Source of the DNA: Roseiarcus sp035656495
Lineage (GTDB): Bacteria > Pseudomonadota > Alphaproteobacteria > Rhizobiales > Beijerinckiaceae
Length of the DNA stretch: 64,000 nt
Reading direction: 5' to 3'
NCBI GenBank assembly: GCA_035656495.1
Contig: DASRSL010000273.1
Span: 16,494 to 80,493, forward strand
A model generated the notes under the pieces. That model had not been told where the DNA came from, did no database searches, and saw nothing but the letters and a program-made list of their open reading frames with translations. Below, piece after piece: positions 24,723 to 33,774 of this stretch. The position numbers were made by a program, and so were the translations under genes. The first letter of the stretch is position 1; each line of letters begins with the position of its first letter.

Positions 24723-25822
24723 CATGCCGACGCAGGCCAAAAGACGCCCCCCGAGGTCGGCGCTCGCACGCCTGTCGTCGTCGGAAAACTGAGCGGCGCG
24801 CCCTGACGCGAGCGGATGGCGAGATAGGCGAAGCACTGCGCCTCGAGCGCGTCGCCGTCAAAGCCGACCGCCTCGACCGGGTCGACCGCGACGCCGAGTC
24901 GCTCGGCGAGCCCGCGCATCAGAAATTCATTGCGCCGTCCTCCGCCACCGACCAGCCAGAGCCTCGGCGGTTTTGCAATGAGCCTCAGCGCGGCCGCGGT
25001 CGCCTCAACCGTGAAAGCGGCGAGCGTCGCCGCTCCGTCGGCGTCGCTCAAGCCTTCCACCGACGCCGCAAGCGCAGCGAAATGATTGCGATCAAGCGAC
25101 TTCGGCGGCGGCCGGTCGAAGTAGGGATCGCGCATCATCGCTTCAATCGCCTGCGCGTCCACCTGCCCGCGGCGCGCCAGCGCTCCGTCCTTGTCGAATG
25201 CCGCTCCGCTGCGGCGGAGAAGGAAATCGTCGAGCATCGCATTCGCCGGACCGGTGTCGAAGGCGATGATCTCACCGTTGTCGCCCAACCAAGTAACGTT
25301 GCCGACGCCGCCCCAGTTGAGGACAATCAGTGGGCGCTCCAGGTCTGCGGCGATCGCGGCGTGATAGACCGGAGCGAGAGGCGCCCCTTCGCCGCCCGCC
25401 GCGACATCGGCCGAGCGGAAGTCGCATACGACATCGATCCCGAGCGCCGCGGCGGCCCTTGAGCCGTCGCAAAGCTGGCGGGTCAAGCGAGCACGCGGCC
25501 TATGGAGGATGGTCTGGCCGTGCATGCCGACGAGGGCAACGCTTTCCCTCGCGATGGCAAACCTTTCAAGGAAGGCTTCGACCGCCCCGATGTGGGCGTC
25601 GGTCACCTTCCGCTCCAGCTCCATCTGTGGTTCTTCTGCTTGGCTCGGGTCCGCCACGACGGCCCGCAGAGTGCGGGAAAGAAGATCGGGATACGGGAAC
25701 GTTGCACCAGGGCCGGCGTCGATCCGCGTTCCGCCGTCGCTCCTGATGAGTGCGACGTCGATGCCGTCCATCGACGTTCCGCTGATGACGCCGATGGCCG
25801 TCCGGATGCGCCGTTCGCTCAT
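24722..25822 (-). CDS. anmK: Anhydro-N-acetylmuramic acid kinase
   Basis: A 366-residue cytoplasmic sugar kinase that hydrolyses and phosphorylates 1,6-anhydro-MurNAc to MurNAc-6-phosphate in cell-wall recycling. Motifs are AIGVISGTSMDGIDVALIRS at the N-terminus, GMHGQTILHRP, VCDFRSADVAAGGEGAPLAP, LNWGGVGNVTWLG, FDTGPANAMLDDF and the late LWLVGGGGRRNEFLM. The start at 25822 makes an ATGA overlap with the upstream adenosyltransferase gene, supporting translational coupling. Its stop coincides with the left arm of the terminator. Confidence 0.94.
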   Translation of the reverse strand: MSERRIRTAIGVISGTSMDGIDVALIRSDGGTRIDAGPGATFPYPDLLSRTLRAVVADPSQAEEPQMELERKVTDAHIGAVEAFLERFAIARESVALVGMHGQTILHRPRARLTRQLCDGSRAAAALGIDVVCDFRSADVAAGGEGAPLAPVYHAAIAADLERPLIVLNWGGVGNVTWLGDNGEIIAFDTGPANAMLDDFLLRRSGAAFDKDGALARRGQVDAQAIEAMMRDPYFDRPPPKSLDRNHFAALAASVEGLSDADGAATLAAFTVEATAAALRLIAKPPRLWLVGGGGRRNEFLMRGLAERLGVAVDPVEAVGFDGDALEAQCFAYLAIRSRQGAPLSFPTTTGVRAPTSGGVFWPASA

Positions 25823-26424
25823 CGGCCCCCAGTCTGATGCGCGCCAGGAGCCCAAAGCACGTCTGCCTCGCCGAAGTCGTTGGCGGCGCGCGCGGCCACA
25901 AACAGATAATCGGACAAGCGGTTGAGGTAAGCGAGCGCGGCCCCGCCCACCTCTTCCCCTTCGATCGAAGCGAGCGCGACGACGCTGCGCTCGGCCCGCC
26001 GGCAGACGGCTCGCGCCTGATGCAATGCGGTCGACGCGGGAGTTCCGCCAGGGAGTATGAACGAACGCAGCGGCTTAAGTTTCGCGTTCAGCACGTCGAT
26101 GGCGCGCTCGAGCGCCTCGACCTGTGAGACCGCTATGCGCAGCTTGGCGCCCGGGCGCTCGCCGGCGTCCCTCGGAAGGCAGAGGTCCGCGCCGAGATCG
26201 AAGAGGTCATTTTGGATGCGCGCAAGCGTCGCCTCGATCGCCGCAAGCGCGGGATCCATTGAATCACGCGTCGCCAGCCGCGCGAGCCCAATGGCGCAAT
26301 TGGTTTCGTCCACGTCGCCCATCGCGACGACGCGCGCATCGGTCTTCGGCTTTCGCGTTCCGTCGCCGAGGCCGGTCTCGCCGCGATCGCCGGTGCGCGT
26401 ATAGATGGCGTTCAGTCGAACCAT
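25819..26424 (-). CDS. Cob(I)yrinic acid a,c-diamide/cobalamin adenosyltransferase, PduO type
   Basis: A 201-residue PduO-type ATP:corrinoid adenosyltransferase making adenosylcobalamin. Key features are YTRTGDRGETGLGDGTRKPK at the N-terminus (ATP-binding), MGDVDETNCAIGLAR, FILPGGTPASTALHQARAVC RRAERSV with the conserved Arg/Glu residues, and AYLNRLSDYLFVAARAAN. Length is normal. It is the first gene of a two-gene unit with anmK. Adenosylcobalamin would serve methylmalonyl-CoA mutase, which handles the propionyl-CoA made by MmsA. Confidence 0.94.
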   Translation of the reverse strand: MVRLNAIYTRTGDRGETGLGDGTRKPKTDARVVAMGDVDETNCAIGLARLATRDSMDPALAAIEATLARIQNDLFDLGADLCLPRDAGERPGAKLRIAVSQVEALERAIDVLNAKLKPLRSFILPGGTPASTALHQARAVCRRAERSVVALASIEGEEVGGAALAYLNRLSDYLFVAARAANDFGEADVLWAPGAHQTGGR

Positions 26425-26511
26425 TCTCTCCTACCGTGCATTGGGCAGGTATGCTAGCTGCTTCGTAGGCGCGAGGCAGAGGTCACCGACCGCCGGCAGG
26501 CGCCGCGAGTG

Positions 26512-29154
26512 TCAATCCCGCTTCATCAGGCGTTCGAGGTAGTCTCGTTCGTCGATCGGCCTGTTGGGATCGGCGAGGCGGCGGCGGAGTTCCTCCATGA
26601 CGCGGCGCGCGCGCTCGGTCACGCCCCCGAGCTCCCTGAGCGACCCTTCGTCGCGGCCGAGGTTGCCCTCCCGCCCGCGGCCGAGGGGGTCATCGCCAGG
26701 TCTCTCACCCGGGCGCGTGCGGCGGGCCGTGTATCCGCCCTGCCCCTTGCGGCCTTGACCCTGGCCCTGACTCATCTGCTTCTGCATGCCCTGTGCCCCC
26801 TCGCGTAACGCCTGAAGAGCGCGGCCCTGTGCGTCCACCGCCGCACCCTTCCCGCTTTGTCCGTCGGCGTTCGGAGGCGTCTGATCGCCCCCCTGGCCCT
26901 TCTCGCCCTTAAGATCGTCCTCGGCCTCCTTCATGTTCCTTTCAGCGTCCTCGAATCCCTTCTCGCCCTTCATGCCGAGGCTCTTTAGCATCCTCTGCAA
27001 TTCCGCTAGGCGATCACGCAGCTCGCGCTGACGCTGCTCGAGCTGGGATTCGTCCGGATTGGCTCCGTCCGTGGCTTGTTTGGAGTCGGTCTCGCCCTTA
27101 TTGAGGTCTGCGGATGGTGCATTGTCGTCCGGCTCCGTCTGGTCGTCTTGTTCCAGCGGACTTGCCCGCCTTTGCGCACGCTGCCGCTCGCTGTCACGCT
27201 GTTCGCTGTGGAACGTGTCGTCGCGTAGCGCCTGCTGGTCGTGCAGGAGCTTGCCGAGTTCATCCATCTGCTTTCGCATAGCCTGTTCGGCCGGGCTCTC
27301 CTCGTCGCCCTCGGCGCTGCGCATGTTCTCGAACATTTCTTGCATCTGATCGAGCATCGCCTCCGCCTCTTCGCGTGTGCCGTTGCGCGCCGCCTCTTCC
27401 ATGCGGTCCATTAGCTTGTCGAGATCCTGCGCCTGTCGGTTCGACTCTTCCGGGCTCAGTTGTCCGCTGCGTTCCCCCTTACGCGTCATCTCGCCGGCGA
27501 ACCGTCTGGCGGCTTCGCGCAGTTGCTGCATCAGTTTCTTGATCTCGTCGTCGCTCGCGCCGCGTTTGAGCGCCTCCCGCAGCGCCTTTTCCGCGGCGCG
27601 CAGGTCGCGCTCCGCCTGCGAGGCATCTCCGTCCTCGATCTGTTGGGCCATCGCCCAGAGAAGCGCAGCGACGCTGAGGAGGTCCGCGTCGCTGCGGGCG
27701 CCGGCGAGCGAGGAATGTGCCTGCTTCAATCCCAGATAGACGTTAGAGGGGGTGTCGAACAGCTCCGGTGCGACGCTAAGGCCCATCAGCGCCGTCTCAA
27801 CACGCTTCGGCGCATGGTCCGGGTCGAGGATGAGGTCGCGGCGCTGTTCGACGAGCGCGCGCGCGAGCGGATTGTGAAATGTCCGCTGCGGCAGCGTCAC
27901 TTCGACCGGGCCGCTCGATCCAGTCCTGCCGGAGACGCTGAGCGCGCTTAAGGTCATCGTAACATGCGCGCCCGCCCACGGATGCTCGGAAAGATCGGCG
28001 GTGGTGCGGGCGTCGCCGGCTCCATTTTCGCTTACCGGCAGTTGCAAGGTGACTTGAGGAGGCTCGGCCAGGCTTCGCGGCGCTGGTTTCGAGGGATCGC
28101 GCGGCAGCGCAAACTGGGCGCGCGCGCTCGAAACGCCATAGCGGTCGTTGAGCCGATAGGCGAGAGTCAGTGATCCGCTGATGTTGGCGCGTGGCTCCTC
28201 GGTCAGTTTGATCGTCGGGGTCCCCGTCGGCGTGACCGCGAAGAGGACCTCGGCGGCCGTCCGTCCCAGGCGCAAGATTGTCGCCTTGCCCTCCCCGTGG
28301 ATCGTCCAACGCCGTTCGCGCTCAGGCTTCGTCGATGCGGTCCCCCCAACCGGCGCGATACGCCCCTCGACGTGCGTCTCGACTGCGGCGGGATCGCCCC
28401 GCACAACGAGCGCCGAATCCTCGAACACGGTCAGTGTCTGCACTGCAGCCGACTTGAAGTCGATGATCGTCGGCGGGCGCCCCGCGTAGGGTGGCGGATC
28501 GATCCAGGCGTCGATTCGGTTTTCCGTCGTCGCCGCAACCGTATCGTTGCCCCGCCAGTCGAAGGCGCCCGCCAACCGACCGTAGAGCTCGGGCCCGGCG
28601 ACGGCAGCCGTGCCGATGGCTAGGAGCGCGGCGGCAAAGCGCAGCGCATACGGATCGCGTTCGGCCATGCGCGGGGAGGGCCTCGCGATTCGGATCGCGT
28701 CCACAGAGCGCTCGAGCCGTACCCGATGCTCCGCCCAAAGCGCCTGGGCGACCGGATCGTGGTCATTGGCGAGCGTGTCCGCAAACGAGGTCGCGGGACG
28801 ATGGGCTTCCCCGGAGTCGCGATCGAGACGGGCCTGGATGTCGCGCGGCGAGGGCCAGCGCAGTCTTGCAAGGGGGGCTAGTGCGGCCACGAGGCCGAAC
28901 GAAAACAGTGCGACACCGGCGATGCGTAATGTGCGTGGCGCGAAGATCCACAGACCTAGCCAGGAGATAGCAAGAAACAGGATCGCGACAGCCAGCCCCC
29001 AGACGAGCGGCGGCCAAGCACGTTCGGCGAAGACGACGCCCCCCGCAGCCTTCGACAGCGCCGTTAGCTTACCGCCGACGCGGTCCCGCCGCCTCTCGGT
29101 ATGTTCCGCTTGGTGTTTCGCCACGTTTCGCTCGGATGCTAGCCGACCTCGCAA
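26512..29154 (-). CDS. DUF4175 (TIGR02302-type) membrane protein
   Basis: An 880-residue protein of the alphaproteobacterial DUF4175 family, function unknown. Two hydrophobic segments near the N-terminus (PPLVWGLAVAILFLAISWLG and IAGVALFSFGLVAALAPLA) are followed by a large periplasmic-type region with a third segment near FAAALLAIGTAAVAGPELYG. The C-terminal half is very polar, with long helical/coiled stretches rich in Glu, Gln, Arg and Met and then Gly/Gln-rich low complexity (KQMSQGQGQGRKGQGG). The order lptM-lysA-DUF4175 is a conserved arrangement in Rhizobiales. It is 3 bp from the lysA stop, so probably the third gene of that operon. Confidence 0.88.
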   Translation of the reverse strand: MRGRLASERNVAKHQAEHTERRRDRVGGKLTALSKAAGGVVFAERAWPPLVWGLAVAILFLAISWLGLWIFAPRTLRIAGVALFSFGLVAALAPLARLRWPSPRDIQARLDRDSGEAHRPATSFADTLANDHDPVAQALWAEHRVRLERSVDAIRIARPSPRMAERDPYALRFAAALLAIGTAAVAGPELYGRLAGAFDWRGNDTVAATTENRIDAWIDPPPYAGRPPTIIDFKSAAVQTLTVFEDSALVVRGDPAAVETHVEGRIAPVGGTASTKPERERRWTIHGEGKATILRLGRTAAEVLFAVTPTGTPTIKLTEEPRANISGSLTLAYRLNDRYGVSSARAQFALPRDPSKPAPRSLAEPPQVTLQLPVSENGAGDARTTADLSEHPWAGAHVTMTLSALSVSGRTGSSGPVEVTLPQRTFHNPLARALVEQRRDLILDPDHAPKRVETALMGLSVAPELFDTPSNVYLGLKQAHSSLAGARSDADLLSVAALLWAMAQQIEDGDASQAERDLRAAEKALREALKRGASDDEIKKLMQQLREAARRFAGEMTRKGERSGQLSPEESNRQAQDLDKLMDRMEEAARNGTREEAEAMLDQMQEMFENMRSAEGDEESPAEQAMRKQMDELGKLLHDQQALRDDTFHSEQRDSERQRAQRRASPLEQDDQTEPDDNAPSADLNKGETDSKQATDGANPDESQLEQRQRELRDRLAELQRMLKSLGMKGEKGFEDAERNMKEAEDDLKGEKGQGGDQTPPNADGQSGKGAAVDAQGRALQALREGAQGMQKQMSQGQGQGRKGQGGYTARRTRPGERPGDDPLGRGREGNLGRDEGSLRELGGVTERARRVMEELRRRLADPNRPIDERDYLERLMKRD

Positions 29155-29157
29155 CCC

Positions 29158-30429
29158 TTACGTCAACCAAGGCGGAAGTTTGTCGAGGGCGATCAATTCC
29201 TCGAACGTTCCGCGCGGCCTGACAAGGGCATAGTCCGAGCCTTTGACCAGAACCTCCGGAACAAGAAGGCGAGAATTGTAGGTGCCCGCCTGCACCGCAC
29301 CATAGGCGCCAGCGCTCATGACGGCAATAAGGTCGCCGCTGCCGACCTCAGCGATATCGCGGTTTAGGGCCAGATAGTCGCCGCTCTCGCAGATGGGCCC
29401 GACGAGGTCGGCGCGGATCAAGTTCGCGGCATGGGGTGCGGGCGCCTGCACCGGAAGGATATCGTGATAGGCGTCGTAGAGTGTGGGCCGGATGAGATCG
29501 TTCATCGCCGCGTCAACGATCACGAAGGTCTTGCCTTCACCTCTTTTGACGAAAATGACTGAGGCAATCAATGCGCCCGCGTTGCCGACGATGAGCCGGC
29601 CCGGCTCGAGATAGATCTTGCAGTCGAGGGCTCTTGTGTGGCGCGCTACGATCTCGGCGTAGGCGGTGGGGAAGGGGGGTAGATTATTGTCCGCGCGGTA
29701 GGGGATGCCAAGCCCGCCGCCGAGATCGATGTGCTCGATAACATGCCCGTCGGCGCGCAATGTCCGCACGAAACCCGTGAGCAGCCCAAAGGCGTTGTCG
29801 AAAGGCTTGAGGTGGGTGATCTGCGATCCGATGTGCATATCCACGCCGCGAATGGACAGACCCGGCAGCGCGCGGGCGCGCGCGTAGACCTCCCGCGCGT
29901 GGGAGATTGGCACGCCGAACTTGTTCTCCGACTTTCCGGTGGATATCTTGGCGTGGGTTCGGGCGTCGATGTCTGGATTGACGCGGATTGCGACAGAAGC
30001 GGCGGCGCCGCGGGCGGAGGCGACGGCGGATAGCGCCTCCAGTTCGGGCTCCGACTCGACGTTGAAACAGAAGATATTCTCGTCGAGGCCGAGGTTCATT
30101 TCGGCGCGGGTCTTCCCGACGCCAGAAAAGATGATCTTCTCGCCAGGCACTCCGACCGCGCGCGCGCGCCTCAGTTCCCCCTCGCTGACGACATCCATCC
30201 CGGCGCCGAGCCGGGCGAGGGTGGAGAGGACGGCTTGATTGGAATTAGCCTTCATCGCATAGCAAACGAGAGCGTTCTGATCGGCGAAGGCAATTCGAAA
30301 TACTTCGAAGTGCCGCTCGATCGTGGCGCTCGAATAGCAATAGAAGGGTGTACCGACAGAGCGCGCAATTTCCGGCAAAGGCACGTCCTCGGCATGGAGC
30401 AAGCCGTTGCGATAGGCGAAGTGATGCAT
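29158..30429 (-). CDS. lysA: Diaminopimelate decarboxylase
   Basis: A 423-residue PLP-dependent enzyme of the alanine racemase-like fold III, making L-lysine from meso-diaminopimelate. The N-terminal MHHFAYRNGLLHAEDVPLPE is typical. The PLP lysine is in VCYAMKANSNQAVL. Other landmarks are HIGSQITHLKPFDNA, GGGLGIPY, YLEPGRLIVGNAG, the CESGDYLALNRDI region with the essential cysteine, and MSAGAYGAVQAGTYNSR. Length matches the family. It lies between lptM (7 bp upstream) and the DUF4175 gene. Confidence 0.96.
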   Translation of the reverse strand: MHHFAYRNGLLHAEDVPLPEIARSVGTPFYCYSSATIERHFEVFRIAFADQNALVCYAMKANSNQAVLSTLARLGAGMDVVSEGELRRARAVGVPGEKIIFSGVGKTRAEMNLGLDENIFCFNVESEPELEALSAVASARGAAASVAIRVNPDIDARTHAKISTGKSENKFGVPISHAREVYARARALPGLSIRGVDMHIGSQITHLKPFDNAFGLLTGFVRTLRADGHVIEHIDLGGGLGIPYRADNNLPPFPTAYAEIVARHTRALDCKIYLEPGRLIVGNAGALIASVIFVKRGEGKTFVIVDAAMNDLIRPTLYDAYHDILPVQAPAPHAANLIRADLVGPICESGDYLALNRDIAEVGSGDLIAVMSAGAYGAVQAGTYNSRLLVPEVLVKGSDYALVRPRGTFEELIALDKLPPWLT

Positions 30430-30436
30430 CGCGAAT

Positions 30437-30682
30437 TTATTTCAGCAGCGGATCGAGAACGAAACTTTGATTGGGCGGCGTGATTGGCGGAATCTTCGGT
30501 TTCACTTGTGGGCTGATCGCTTCCAGGGTACCGGGCCCCGTAGACGAGGTTTGTTTGACGGAAGCGTTGGTGTCGGGTGGAGGCTCCAGCGGGCCGATGC
30601 GGCCGCAGCCAGCCAGGGAAGCCAGCGCCGCAAGCGCCAGCATGCGGCGGCCAAGGAAGCAAAGCAGGGTTCTGGGGGGCAC
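30437..30682 (-). CDS. lptM: Small LptM-like lipoprotein
   Basis: An 81-residue outer-membrane-type lipoprotein directly upstream of lysA, the place where lptM (yifL family) is found in many proteobacteria. LptM helps maturation of the LptD lipopolysaccharide export pore. The lipobox LASLAGC precedes GRIGPLEPPPD, matching the family pattern C-G--GPL--P. The GTG at 30682 has GGAG at 7 nt and is preferred; an internal ATG at 30643 would leave a short signal peptide (MLALAALASLAGC). A Pro/Ser/Thr-rich tail follows. Confidence 0.75.
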   Translation of the reverse strand: MPPRTLLCFLGRRMLALAALASLAGCGRIGPLEPPPDTNASVKQTSSTGPGTLEAISPQVKPKIPPITPPNQSFVLDPLLK

Positions 30683-30884
30683 AAGCGACTCCAGATGCCG
30701 CCGCAGTCTGCGGCAGTATATTGCCGCGACGATATATAGAAACTGGGCGCAATATGGAAACAACACGCGTAGGTAAGGACCATTCGGTTGGTTTCTGCAG
30801 TCTGCTGTCGCCCCAGGGAAAGCGCAGTTTAAGTCTGTAGCTTCAATTGCCGGTGCGAGTTTTTGTAGGAGCGATGCCTCGAGT

Positions 30885-31133
30885 TCATTTCCGGCAAACA
30901 ATGAAGTACGGTCGAGAGGTCCCGCCGTCGGTGGGGCTATCAGATCGGCCGAATTTTACCGCTGCGCCACGACCTGTTGTTTCGCACCACGCGTCGGCAA
31001 CGACTTGGCCGCATTCGTCTCCTTCGCTGAGACATTCTTCCACGCCGTAACCGAACGCCGCGGCAATGACGTACGTGCTCATTTCGTCCGCGGATGCGTT
31101 TCCAGCGCCGATGACCGCCAAAGCAAGGAGCAA
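30885..31133 (-). CDS. Small secreted cysteine-containing protein, start uncertain
   Basis: The mature protein reads ADEMSTYVIAAAFGYGVEEC LSEGDECGQVVADAWCETTG RGAAVKFGRSDSP and has four cysteines, suggesting two disulfides in the periplasm. The signal peptide runs FASLLLLALAVIGAGNASA and extends upstream of the first usable start codon (TTG at 31133). A good AGGAG lies just before ATC-ATA, where an ATG would be expected. Either an unusual start is used or the start codon has been mutated. I do not recognise a characterised family, though the pattern resembles small Rhizobiales exported proteins. Confidence 0.5.
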   Translation of the reverse strand: MLLALAVIGAGNASADEMSTYVIAAAFGYGVEECLSEGDECGQVVADAWCETTGRGAAVKFGRSDSPTDGGTSRPYFIVCRK

Positions 31134-31381
31134 GAGGGAGGCGAAGCGCGTGGTCGACGTGAATATGATCTTTCTCCTGCAGATGCGTGCCCAGTGCGGA
31201 ATGTGGAGGCAGGGAATAAACGGACCGTTAACGTTCAGTCGGCCTTCGACGAGCCTGAATCGCCGCTAGTCATTGTGCCGACCTCAGCGGAGTTCGACGG
31301 AGACCATGACGAGACAGCCTCGGCGCCGTCTCCCTATGATTGAAACAATGGGTTTGAACGATTCCTCTCGGAAGGTAGGCG

Positions 31382-32674
31382 ATGCGGAATAATGCAGTGA
31401 ATGTCCTTATTCTTGGCTCTGGCGCTCGGGAGCATGCTCTGGCCCGAGCCTGCGCTGGCTCCGCGAGCCTTGGAAAATTGTTCGTGGCGCCGGGCAACCC
31501 TGGTTGCGCGAAGCTAGCTCATACTGTTCGCCTAAACCTGACGGACCACGCGCAAATCATCGATTTGTGCCGGAAGGAGTCGATAGGCTTGGTTGTCGTA
31601 GGTCCGGAAGCCCCCTTAATCGCAGGGATAGCCGATGATCTCGCCAAGCAGGAGATAGCTTGTTTTGGACCATCGCGTGCCGCCGCCCGTCTTGAGGGGT
31701 CGAAAGGCTACGCGAAGGATTTTTGCCGAGAGTTCGGCATCCCAACCGCCGAATATCGACGTTTCTCAAATAGGAATGAAGCAAGAGCCTTCGTTCGGGA
31801 GTGCGGCGCCCCGATCGTCGTTAAGGCGGATGGGCTCGCCGCAGGCAAGGGCGTCATCGTTGCCGAGACGATCAGCGAAGCGGAAGCCGCTGTCGATTCT
31901 CTGCTGGACGCATTCGGATCGTCGGAGGCGGAGCTGGTGGTCGAAGAGTTTCTAAAGGGGGAGGAAGTGTCGTTCTTCGCCCTTTGCGATGGCACTGAGG
32001 CCGTGCCTTTCGCCAGCGCGCAGGACCATAAGCGCCTCGTTGACGGAGACACTGGGCCTAACACTGGCGGAATGGGCGCATACTCTCCGCCTCCCATCAT
32101 GACTACCCGACTCACCGATCGCGTGATGCGCGAAATCATCCGGCCGACGGTTCAAGGCATGGCTCAACGCGGTACGCCGTTTAGAGGGGTCCTGTTCGCA
32201 GGCTTAATGATCGATGGCGTAGGCCCGAAACTAATCGAATACAATGTCAGGTTCGGAGACCCGGAGGCGGAAGTCATTCTCGCCCGTCTGACTGACGATG
32301 TATTGCCGCTGCTCGAAGCTTGCGCGAAAGGGAGCCTTCGCGACGCATCGCCGTCGTTCAGTGCCAAGGCGGCTTTGACGGTCGTCATGGCGGCGAAGGG
32401 ATATCCCGGGAATCCGGCGCGTGGCGCCACGATCCGAGGGCTGGATGAAGCAGAGCGCGTCCCAGGTGTCACGGTCCTTCATGCAGGAACTCAACAAGTA
32501 GGTGATGCAATTGTTTCCAACGGGGGGCGCGTGCTGGCCATAACTGCGTGCGGGCGCACTGTCGGGGAAGCGAAGGAGCGCGCCTACGCTGCGGTAGACA
32601 GAATCGACTGGCCCGAAGGCTTTTGCAGGCGCGACATCGGCTGGCGCGCGGTAAACTTGGAAAGCGCGCGCTAA
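31382..32674 (+). CDS. purD: Phosphoribosylamine-glycine ligase
   Basis: A 430-residue ATP-grasp ligase of purine synthesis joining glycine to 5-phosphoribosylamine. Landmarks are NVLILGSGAREHALARA, VVVGPEAPLIAGIADDL, CFGPSRAAARLEGSKGYAKD, APIVVKADGLAAGKGVIVA, VVEEFLKGEEVSFFALCDG, AQDHKRLVDGDTGPNTGGMG AYSP, LIEYNVRFGDPEAEVIL and the C-terminal VVMAAKGYPGNPARGATI. Length is standard. It is the last clear housekeeping gene before the prophage region. Confidence 0.95.
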   Translation: MRNNAVNVLILGSGAREHALARACAGSASLGKLFVAPGNPGCAKLAHTVRLNLTDHAQIIDLCRKESIGLVVVGPEAPLIAGIADDLAKQEIACFGPSRAAARLEGSKGYAKDFCREFGIPTAEYRRFSNRNEARAFVRECGAPIVVKADGLAAGKGVIVAETISEAEAAVDSLLDAFGSSEAELVVEEFLKGEEVSFFALCDGTEAVPFASAQDHKRLVDGDTGPNTGGMGAYSPPPIMTTRLTDRVMREIIRPTVQGMAQRGTPFRGVLFAGLMIDGVGPKLIEYNVRFGDPEAEVILARLTDDVLPLLEACAKGSLRDASPSFSAKAALTVVMAAKGYPGNPARGATIRGLDEAERVPGVTVLHAGTQQVGDAIVSNGGRVLAITACGRTVGEAKERAYAAVDRIDWPEGFCRRDIGWRAVNLESAR

Positions 32675-33108
32675 TCCAGTGGGCGATCACGTTGTGATAA
32701 CTATACGCGCAAGCGGTGCGCTTGCGCTTGGCGCCGAGTGAGCACGAGGCATCGCCCACGTGCTTGCGCTTTAGGCCCTCGACGGATTGGGCATTCGGCC
32801 AGTCGCTATTGCTGGAGCGTCAATGCGCGCCGTCATCAACGCGCTTGGCGGCGATTTCCGTCGCATCAGCTCATGCCTCGGCACCGCGCGTCCCGGCGTG
32901 TTTGCGACCGCCACGTCGCTCATTCGGAACATAAACATCGCGCGCCAATCTAACTCGCCTACCAGTTCCCCTCAGCCATTTGCGGGCTATTTGCGGGAAG
33001 GTTGTCATTCGCGTCCTCGAAGTGCCGAACACCCGGATCGCGGAACCGCCGAAGCCGGTCGGCGAATCCCGAGCATAGTCCAATCCCGACCGCGCCGATG
33101 ATAGTGTG
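32675..33108. other. Junction between host purD and prophage, no gene seen
   Basis: No frame here shows a family signature or a good ribosome binding site. I looked for a tRNA and for a repeat matching the right junction (63.70-63.79 kb), as expected for an attachment site, and did not find one. The ATTTGCGGGCTATTTGCGGG tandem at about 32981-33000 is the only small repeat. Confidence 0.35.
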
Positions 33109-33456
33109 TCAGTCGAGTTTTCTCCCAGTCATCAAGATGTCTACGACCTGCCTGTGATTGGCGTCGATCTTGTCGGCGAGCCTGCGCACCTCCTCGCGCC
33201 ACTCTGTTTCGAAGCCTTGAATGCGGGTCTCGGCCGCGTCGATCCGGGACGCTGTGGCGTCGATTTTCTTGTCCAGCCGCTCGGTATCAGCCTTGATCTC
33301 AGAAAATGAGCGGCCGGCGCGCCAGGCCGCGCCAAGCAGAGCGACGAAAACGGCGCCGATCCCCATCAAGATCGCGTAGCCGTAGCGGGCGAGCCATTCG
33401 AAGATCGAAAGGGCGCCCTGCACGTCGTCAGGCGGCTGGACAGGCGCAGCGGCCAT
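33109..33456 (-). CDS. Prophage membrane-anchored coiled-coil protein
   Basis: A 115-residue protein with one transmembrane segment (RYGYAILMGIGAVFVALLGA AW, residues about 24-45) and a C-terminal heptad-rich helix (FSEIKADTERLDKKIDATAS RIDAAETRIQGFE). This topology is common for phage proteins accompanying holins and endolysins. No characterised family is recognised. It is the last gene of the minus-strand prophage transcript. Confidence 0.6.
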   Translation of the reverse strand: MAAAPVQPPDDVQGALSIFEWLARYGYAILMGIGAVFVALLGAAWRAGRSFSEIKADTERLDKKIDATASRIDAAETRIQGFETEWREEVRRLADKIDANHRQVVDILMTGRKLD

Positions 33457-33465
33457 CGCTCCCCC

Positions 33466-33774
33466 TCATCGGCCGATGTAATGGCCTTGCGTCTCCGGGC
33501 TCGCCGCGGTCTCAGCGTCGGCGACCGGATTCGGGTCAGGCTTGATGATTCCCGCCTCGATGGCCGCGACGCCGAGTGCGAGCGCCACCTTGGCGATCGC
33601 GTCGAAGACCGCTGTCTCCGGCGCGACGAAGGCGAGGGCGGTCAGCGCATCGTCGGCAACGGTCTCGCCGTCAGCGAGCGTCGCCGTTCCGTGGACGATG
33701 CGGTGGAGCGCGGCGGTAAGAGCGGGCAGGGCTTGCGCCGCCGCCCGCACATCGCCGGCGGTGAGCGCCGTCAC
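33466..33774 (-). CDS. Prophage hypothetical protein, translationally coupled
   Basis: A 102-residue alanine-rich protein (ALTAGDVRAAAQALPALTAA). The GTG at 33774 overlaps the stop of the upstream lipoprotein gene as GTGA, which fixes the start. One moderately hydrophobic helix is present (AFDAIAKVALALGVAAIEAG as VFDAIAKVALALGVAAIEAG). Function is unknown; its position in the lysis cassette suggests a role there. Confidence 0.55.
   Translation of the reverse strand: MTALTAGDVRAAAQALPALTAALHRIVHGTATLADGETVADDALTALAFVAPETAVFDAIAKVALALGVAAIEAGIIKPDPNPVADAETAASPETQGHYIGR

Noticed and set aside
26512..29154. Tail fibre or surface repeat protein, because of the Gln/Gly-rich end
   Set aside because: The N-terminal membrane segments, length and lptM-lysA-DUF4175 order identify the host DUF4175 family.
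32675..33108. tRNA gene or attachment site at the left prophage border
   Set aside because: No cloverleaf or anticodon arm could be drawn, and no sequence shared with the right border was found by eye.
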